Assembly (NCBI GenBank): GCA_024707305.1
Contig: JANPZZ010000020.1
Location: 1-64,000 of the forward strand
DNA: 64,000 bases
Origin: Chitinophagaceae bacterium
GTDB lineage: Bacteria; Bacteroidota; Bacteroidia; Chitinophagales; Chitinophagaceae
Direction of reading: 5' to 3'
Shown here: in pieces, positions 59,031-64,000 of the stretch
Numbering within the stretch: the first letter of the stretch is position 1
Layout of the letters: each line of letters begins with the position of its first letter
The notes under the pieces: generated by a model
What the model was told of the DNA's origin: nothing
Seen by the model: only the letters and a program-made list of their open reading frames with translations
Database searches by the model: none
Made by a program: the position numbers and the translations under genes

Positions 59031-59062
59031 AAAGTGATATTTATCACTTTTAAGAGTGATAA
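59031..59062 (+). promoter_or_regulatory. Overlapping palindromes, likely Crp/Fnr operator
   Basis: AAAGTGATA-TT-TATCACTTT (59031-59050) is perfect with 9-bp arms. Its right half is shared with TTATCACT...AGTGATAA (59041-59062). The half-site GTGATA occurs three times in alternating orientation. It lies 22 nt from the Crp/Fnr start and 58 nt from the methyltransferase start, so autoregulation and control of the divergent genes are likely. A -7-like TAATTTTG sits at 59092-59099. Confidence 0.65.
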
Positions 59063-59119
59063 AATGTACGTTTCACAGGGGCGGTAGTTAATAATTTTGC
59101 AGCTCTTAACCGCAAGGAT

Positions 59120-59719
59120 ATGAGTCGTAATACCGTTATTTCCGCATCTGATTACATGAAATCTGACGCTAGTTTTGACGCGCTGTACCCTTCACAAATC
59201 AGGACTTTTGGGCGCCGCCACTGGACACCCCTGGGTGTAGCCCAACGCGTGATGGGCTTCCTGGGCGACAGCGGGGCAAAAATTCTGGATATCGGTAGCG
59301 GGGTAGGTAAGTTTTGCCTGGCGGCAGCCTATTATGCCCCGGATGTTGAGGTAGTAGGCGTGGAACAAAGAAAGTACCTCATTAGCCATGCACAGGATGC
59401 GCAGGAAAAACTCGGGGTGACGAATGTTACTTTCATCAACAAAAATTTTACGCAGTTAAACCTGCAAGACTATACCCACTTTTACTTCTTTAATTCTTTT
59501 TTTGAAAATATCGATAGCGACGACAGGATAGATGACTCGATCGACTATTCTGACGCGCTATACGAGTACTATGTACGCTATCTGTACAAAGCACTTCAGG
59601 AAATGCCGAAAGGAACGAAAATCGCAACATTTCATACGCTTGATTACGAGATTCCGGATGGATATAAGCTTGTTGAAAAGCAACTGGACGGCGACTTGTC
59701 ATTTTGGATAAAGCAATGA
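59120..59719 (+). CDS. Class I SAM-dependent methyltransferase
   Basis: 199 aa, intact. Motif [21 protein letters not shown] at residues 54-73, acidic [10 protein letters not shown], and the motif IV region [13 protein letters not shown]. Substrate unknown. Starts 20 nt after the TAATTTTG -7 box, and SulP follows 28 nt downstream, probably in one transcript. Confidence 0.8.
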   Translation: MSRNTVISASDYMKSDASFDALYPSQIRTFGRRHWTPLGVAQRVMGFLGDSGAKILDIGSGVGKFCLAAAYYAPDVEVVGVEQRKYLISHAQDAQEKLGVTNVTFINKNFTQLNLQDYTHFYFFNSFFENIDSDDRIDDSIDYSDALYEYYVRYLYKALQEMPKGTKIATFHTLDYEIPDGYKLVEKQLDGDLSFWIKQ

Positions 59720-59747
59720 GATAATTGAAACAGGAAAGTCAGAAGCG

Positions 59748-61441
59748 ATGAAAACGAAATCTGCAATTTTTAAACCCAAATTGTTTGACACTTTAAAAGG
59801 CTATACAAAAGAGCTGTTTTTTAAAGATGCAACTGCCGGGGTAATTGTAGGCATTGTTGCACTTCCTTTAGCAATTGCGTTCGCGATTGCGTCAGGAGTA
59901 TCACCAGAGAAAGGTTTATTCACAGCCATCATCGCGGGATTTATTATATCTGCATTGGGGGAAGCCGTGTACAGATTGGTGGTCCCACAGGTGCATTCAT
60001 TGTAATAGTTTATGGAATTGTACAGCAGTTTGGTGTAAATGGATTGGTTATCGCCACTTTTATTGCGGGGATATTGCTGATCATTATGGGGCTTTTGAAA
60101 TTTGGTAACGTCATCAAATTTATTCCGCATCCATTAATTACAGGTTTTACAACAGGTATCGCGGTCATCATATTTTCATCGCAGATGAAAGATTTTTTTG
60201 GGTTGCAAATGGATGCCGTGCCTGCAGACTTTCTGGGTAAATGGTCGGCTTATGCAGCAAATCTTTCTTCCATCAACTTATACGCTATCGCCATCGGGGC
60301 ATTTACATTGCTGATGATTTTGTTGTGGCCGAGAGTTACCAATAAAATTCCCGGGTCATTGGTTGCAATTGTTGTTACCACAGTTGCTACACAATTACTC
60401 GATCTGCCGGTGGAAACCATCGGTAGTAAATTCGGTGCGATTCCTTCCTCTTTTCCGGAACCCGTACTGCCTTCTCTCAACTTTTCAACAATACAGGAAT
60501 TGATCCGTCCGGCATTTACCATTGCATTGTTAGGAGGAATAGAATCTCTTTTAGCTGCAGTTGTCGCTGATGGCATGATAAAAGGAAATCATCGTTCCAA
60601 TACCGAGTTGATTGCACAGGGCGCCGCCAATATGGGTTCATCCATCTTTGGAGGCATTCCTGCGACCGGTGCAATCGCCAGAACGGCCACCAATATTAAA
60701 AGCGGTGCCAGCACACCTGTTGCCGGCATCATCCACGCCATCACATTGCTGATCATCATGCTTTTTGCCGGACAATGGGCAGCCTATATTCCGATGGCAA
60801 CACTGGCGGGTATCCTCATTGTTGTCGCTTACAACATGAGTGAACTGCGTCATTTTATATCCCTGTTAAAAGGAAATAAAAGCGACGTGATGGTGATGGC
60901 TTCAACATTTTTTCTGACGGTTTTAGTTGACTTAACCGTCGCCATCGAGATCGGGATGATACTGGCAGCATTTTTATTTATGAGAAATATTATGCAATCC
61001 AGTTCAGTAGAAAGCCTGAATCTGGCAAACGATGCTGAAGAGAAGGACGATGAATATGCATCCTTGCCAAAAGGGATGGAGGTTTTTGAAATACATGGCC
61101 CACTATTTTTTGGCGCAGCTTACAAGTTTAAAGACGCTATGAAAATAGTGGAGAACCATACGCAGATACTCATCATTCGCATGCGGTTTGTTCCTATTAT
61201 TGATGCGACCGGACTGGGAATATTAAAAGAAGTGAATGAGGATATGAACAAAAGGGGAGCAAGACTGATTCTTTCAGATGTCAATAGCGAACAGGTGATA
61301 CAGGAACTCAGGAAGAGTCGCCTGCTATTCAGAATTGGTCGCGCCAATGTAACGAAGACACTTGATGCGGCAATAAAGCGAGGGAAAGAACTTCTTATTG
61401 AACGCGACAACAACCAGCCAGCTAAAAACCTGGCACATTAA
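59748..61441 (+). CDS. SulP family anion transporter with STAS domain (frameshifted)
   Basis: About 564 aa. [20 protein letters not shown] at TM1-2 and [19 protein letters not shown] (missing G near 59959-59963 restored) are SulP signatures. A C-terminal STAS domain begins about residue 445, with [20 protein letters not shown]. These transport sulfate, bicarbonate or similar anions, with the STAS part as a regulatory lobe. Its substrate here is unknown; the neighbouring Crp/Fnr regulator may link it to anion or nitrogen stress (inference). Confidence 0.9.
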
Positions 61442-61496
61442 TCAACAGCGAAGTCATTAATTTTATTCAATAAAAAAATCAAAAAATCACTTTACT

Positions 61497-61835
61497 ATGG
61501 CTGAATTTCCGCCCTGCCCAATGTGCAAATCGACCTATACTTACGAAATGAATTACCTGTTGGTATGCCCTGAATGTGGGCATGAATGGAACCCCAATGA
61601 AGCACCCGTTAGTGAGGATACATTTGTGGTAAAAGACTGTAATGGCAATATTCTTCAGAATGGAGATTCCGTTGTAACGATAAAAAACCTGCCGGTAAAA
61701 GGTTCTGCACAAAGCATTAAAGCCGGAACCAAAGTAAGAAACATCCGCCTGGTTGACAGCGACCATAATATCGACTGCAAAATCGATGGCTTCGGCGCAA
61801 TGGCACTTAAGTCGGAGTTTGTGAAAAAAGCATAG
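61497..61835 (+). CDS. yjdM: PhnA/YjdM zinc-ribbon protein
   Basis: 112 aa, intact. N-terminal zinc ribbon [15 protein letters not shown] and [11 protein letters not shown] (CPxC pairs), then the beta-rich domain [20 protein letters not shown]. Once linked to alkylphosphonate use, but most members lie apart from phn genes, as here. Confidence 0.92.
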   Translation: MAEFPPCPMCKSTYTYEMNYLLVCPECGHEWNPNEAPVSEDTFVVKDCNGNILQNGDSVVTIKNLPVKGSAQSIKAGTKVRNIRLVDSDHNIDCKIDGFGAMALKSEFVKKA

Positions 61836-61844
61836 CCTGCGGCA

Positions 61845-62048
61845 ATGAGGAAATATGTAAATGTGGAAATGTGGAAATGAAAGTAGCGATTTTGGTGCGG
61901 GCAAAATGTGCTGATAGGGCAATATGATAATGTGGTAATGTAGAGAATTATGAGCCTGCTTAATTTTTAGCATTTATAAATTTCCACATTTAAATATTTC
62001 CACATTTCCACATTTTCTCATTTTGCCTGCACAAAAATCGCTACTTTC
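61845..62048 (+). repeat. AAATGTG-type armed inverted repeat, copy A7
   Basis: 61879-61908 and 62019-62048 are inverted copies, 28 of 30 positions complementary; the left arm begins GAAAGTAGCGATTTTGG and the right one ends CGCTACTTTC. AAATGTGGAAATGTGG units flank the left side and TTTCCACATTTCCACATT the right. GCAAAATGTGCTGA (61901-61914) is the near reverse complement of TAGCACATTTTGC of copies A1, A5 and A6. The best example of the family as a long hairpin. Confidence 0.8.
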
Positions 62049-62061
62049 TTTATTTCTTTCA

Positions 62062-63036
62062 TCAATCTACATACCCGCGATAAAGTGTGTAGTGATCTAC
62101 TTCAAATCCACCTGCATAACCGCTATAAGTAGTGGGGTGTGTTGACACATCTTCTGCTCCCGAAGTAATATCCACGCTGGATGCATAAATTCTGAATCCT
62201 TTAAATACATATTCCGGAGGCAGGTTGAACCAACCATCAGTGTCTGTATTTAATCCTGCATTGTCGACAAGAACAACACCTTCTGATTTCAAACGCCCTT
62301 TGTGGTAGCCGATGCTATCTGGGTTATAACGTACTTCAAAGGTTAGCGTTCTCCATGCTCCATCCGTCTTAAACACTGCGGTATCTGTACGCAAATACAT
62401 ATTATTTCTGGATGAACCATTTGCGTTCTTCCAACCATAAGTGCGACCGGTCCAGGTATTAAAATCGGACGGGCCGTTTTGTGCAACGAGTGTAACCGTA
62501 CCATAGTTGGTAAGACCCAGGTAAGGGCCGTTTGAATCATAATCCGTATCAGACAAAAAGAGTTTGCCTGCACCTATTGGAAATGCATCTCCGGCAGTGG
62601 TTTTCCAAAAACTTTGATCGAAGCGGAACTTCATTTCAAATGTTATGGCACCGATTGTGTCAGCGTCGTAAAAGTTCGAGGCAAGAAATGTATGAGTCTG
62701 AAGCCCACTTCTTGTTTTGCCTGAAATGGGGTCTGTACCTCCCAGACCGGTGCGCAGGTTGTGCCTGAGAGCACCATTCACGATGGCAGAATAATTTTGA
62801 TTTCCGCTTTGCAAATGGATCCATGTTTTGGAAGACAACGAGCCCGTATCAAATGTTTCGGTGAAGAGTAGTTCCAAAGGGCCGCCACTGAGCTCGGAAG
62901 TTCCTGGAAGTTCTGTTTCCGGCTCTGGTGAAAATCCTTCTCCATGTGCGGGAGAAAACTTGTTGCATGCGACAAGACACACAGCGGAGAATAAAAGTGC
63001 AATTGCCGAATGTTTTTTCGAATCGATCATTTTCAT
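62062..63036 (-). CDS. Lipoprotein, possible concanavalin-like fold
   Basis: 324 aa, intact. Lipobox SAVCLVACN at about residues 17-25 predicts lipidation. Pro/Glu-rich spacer (about 33-50), then a beta-rich domain with LLFTETFDTGSLSSKTWIHL near its start and GFEVDHYTLYRGYVD at the end, a layout seen in glycan-binding LamG or polysaccharide-lyase-like proteins. I do not recognise a specific family, so sugar binding is a guess. Two starts are possible: 63036 or the third residue. Confidence 0.6.
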   Translation of the reverse strand: MKMIDSKKHSAIALLFSAVCLVACNKFSPAHGEGFSPEPETELPGTSELSGGPLELLFTETFDTGSLSSKTWIHLQSGNQNYSAIVNGALRHNLRTGLGGTDPISGKTRSGLQTHTFLASNFYDADTIGAITFEMKFRFDQSFWKTTAGDAFPIGAGKLFLSDTDYDSNGPYLGLTNYGTVTLVAQNGPSDFNTWTGRTYGWKNANGSSRNNMYLRTDTAVFKTDGAWRTLTFEVRYNPDSIGYHKGRLKSEGVVLVDNAGLNTDTDGWFNLPPEYVFKGFRIYASSVDITSGAEDVSTHPTTYSGYAGGFEVDHYTLYRGYVD

Positions 63037-63549
63037 GTTTTCGTTTTTTAATGATTAAAAGTTATAGTATCCGATATCGGGGTGAGACAAAAGATTCCCA
63101 TTACAACAGCTTATCGTTTTTTAAACTGTTGTTTACAACACAGCTTTAGCATTCCGCAGTTGTATATACAACACGGTCTACACATCTGTACAGCTATGTA
63201 ATGAAGGATTGAGTATGGATTCGAAACCAATTAGGGTAGGAGAGGAAATGGCTACTACAGAACCCGGAAACCGGTAATTCAATTTGGTTTGCTACTAAAA
63301 GGGCCCTTCTCTTGCACTTCTCTGGCTTGAAGTTTAAAGTTAGAGTTATAAATGATTTGAAAGAAGAAAATCTTTCATAGCCTTATTATTTGTTTTCATA
63401 TTCTTTGTTTTATTAAGCCCAAACACTTAGTTGGGAGTATAATAAAGGCCTTAAAAGGAATTTGTACAAACGATTGCGTGATTTTCAGAAAATTTAGTTT
63501 CCTAAAATGCTAAAAAAGTTAGTAAAATTGCCCTGTATTCGACCCGCAA
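63037..63549. other. Intergenic region with two ACAAC/GTTGT palindromes
   Basis: GTTGTTTACAAC (63128-63139) and GTTGTATATACAAC (63159-63172) lie 31 nt apart. The first is the reverse complement of the 12-mer at 15804 and 29708. Otherwise there is no gene; the sequence before imuA is AT-rich and no clear -7 box is found. They may be operators for the divergent lipoprotein and imuA genes. Confidence 0.45.
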
Positions 63550-64000
63550 ATGGAGAACAGCAAGGCACATATTATCGCACAATTGCAGCGCGAGATTTTA
63601 CCCCTGCAGGGATTTAAATCACCCGGCAGCAAAGCGGCGTGTGTAGACCTGGGTGTGATTAATGATGTTTTTCCCGACAACAGGTTTCCGACAGGTGTAA
63701 TACATGAATTTATTTCAACGGACAGGGAAGGTGTCAGCTCTTCTGCTGGTTTTATTGCGGGAATACTGGGAATGCTGATGAAAGATGGGGGAGTGGTGTT
63801 GTGGATATCCTCAGCGCCGTTGTTGTTCCCGCCAACACTTTCTTATTTTGGTATCCATCCTTCAAAAGTAATTGTAGTAAATGTTCCCAAAGAAAAAGAT
63901 CTCTTATGGGCAACTGAAGAAGCGCTGAAGTGTGAAGGGCTTGCAGCTGTACTGGTGGAAATGCGGGAACTCGATTTTACCGCTTCTCGCCGTTTGCAAT
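63550..64000 (+). CDS. imuA: ImuA-like translesion-repair protein, 5' part
   Basis: 150 residues visible before the window ends. MENSKAHIIAQLQREILPLQ, FPTGVIHEFISTDREGVSSS, KDGGVVLWISSAPLLFPPTL and LKCEGLAAVLVEMRELDFTA match ImuA as found before imuB and dnaE2 in Bacteroidota. ImuA is a RecA-like accessory factor for error-prone synthesis, usually SOS induced. No frameshift in the visible part. Confidence 0.85.
   Translation, partial: MENSKAHIIAQLQREILPLQGFKSPGSKAACVDLGVINDVFPDNRFPTGVIHEFISTDREGVSSSAGFIAGILGMLMKDGGVVLWISSAPLLFPPTLSYFGIHPSKVIVVNVPKEKDLLWATEEALKCEGLAAVLVEMRELDFTASRRLQ

Overview
The window looks like a Bacteroidota chromosome, most likely Chitinophagaceae-like. The evidence is the clear -33 TTTG / -7 TAnnTTTG promoters with weak Shine-Dalgarno sites, a DUF5117-type zinc metalloprotease, Lys/Ala-rich histone-like protein, DUF4382 lipoprotein, Bacteroidota-style AroE and ImuA, and a phosphosulfolactate synthase. 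Taxonomy is inferred from protein character only. About 36 single-base indels, mostly in homopolymers, split genes that must be functional (rpsG, fusA, rplC, rplV, rplO and others). I read these as base-calling or assembly errors, and I give the reconstructed gene spans.

Layout: 1-6 kb is housekeeping: a TPR protein, ComA, AroE, then a minus-strand operon of hypothetical, rdgB, ECF sigma, anti-sigma-like protein and thioesterase. 6-8.1 kb has ilvE and rpsL-rpsG. 8.4-18.9 kb has a histone-like protein, a zinc metalloprotease, a DsbA-like protein and a TetR-controlled tripartite RND efflux operon. fusA is at 19.2-21.4 kb. A repeat field, a DUF4382 lipoprotein, a flippase-like membrane protein and a beta-helix protein follow. 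26.0-38.5 kb is the S10-spc ribosomal operon from rpsJ to secY, with a structured leader before rplC. A second repeat field precedes map. 40-47 kb holds an FAD oxidoreductase, two acyltransferases, rpsA and a LacI regulator.

A tRNA-Ser(TGA) at 47.1 kb is followed by a degenerate copy of its 3' end and an AT-rich accessory island of roughly 10 kb. The island carries a DUF2971 protein, a possible ADP-ribosyltransferase-like protein, a DUF2441 protein, a dinB remnant and an XRE-regulator stub. Its centrepiece is a compact five-gene minus-strand operon: TIR-APAZ, short prokaryotic Argonaute (a SPARTA pair), a second TIR protein, a small membrane protein and a third TIR-like (DUF1863/MTH538-type) protein. 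SPARTA is known to deplete NAD(P)+ when a guide-loaded Argonaute meets its target. The three downstream genes, 4-10 nt apart, suggest a composite TIR-based defence locus.

Beyond the island (57.3-64 kb) lie a PH-like membrane protein, a Crp/Fnr regulator divergent from a methyltransferase and a SulP transporter, a PhnA zinc-ribbon protein, a lipoprotein and the start of imuA. Scattered through intergenic gaps are microsatellite-armed inverted repeats of two kinds, based on AAATGTG and CGATGAT. Several copies sit inside the ribosomal operon.
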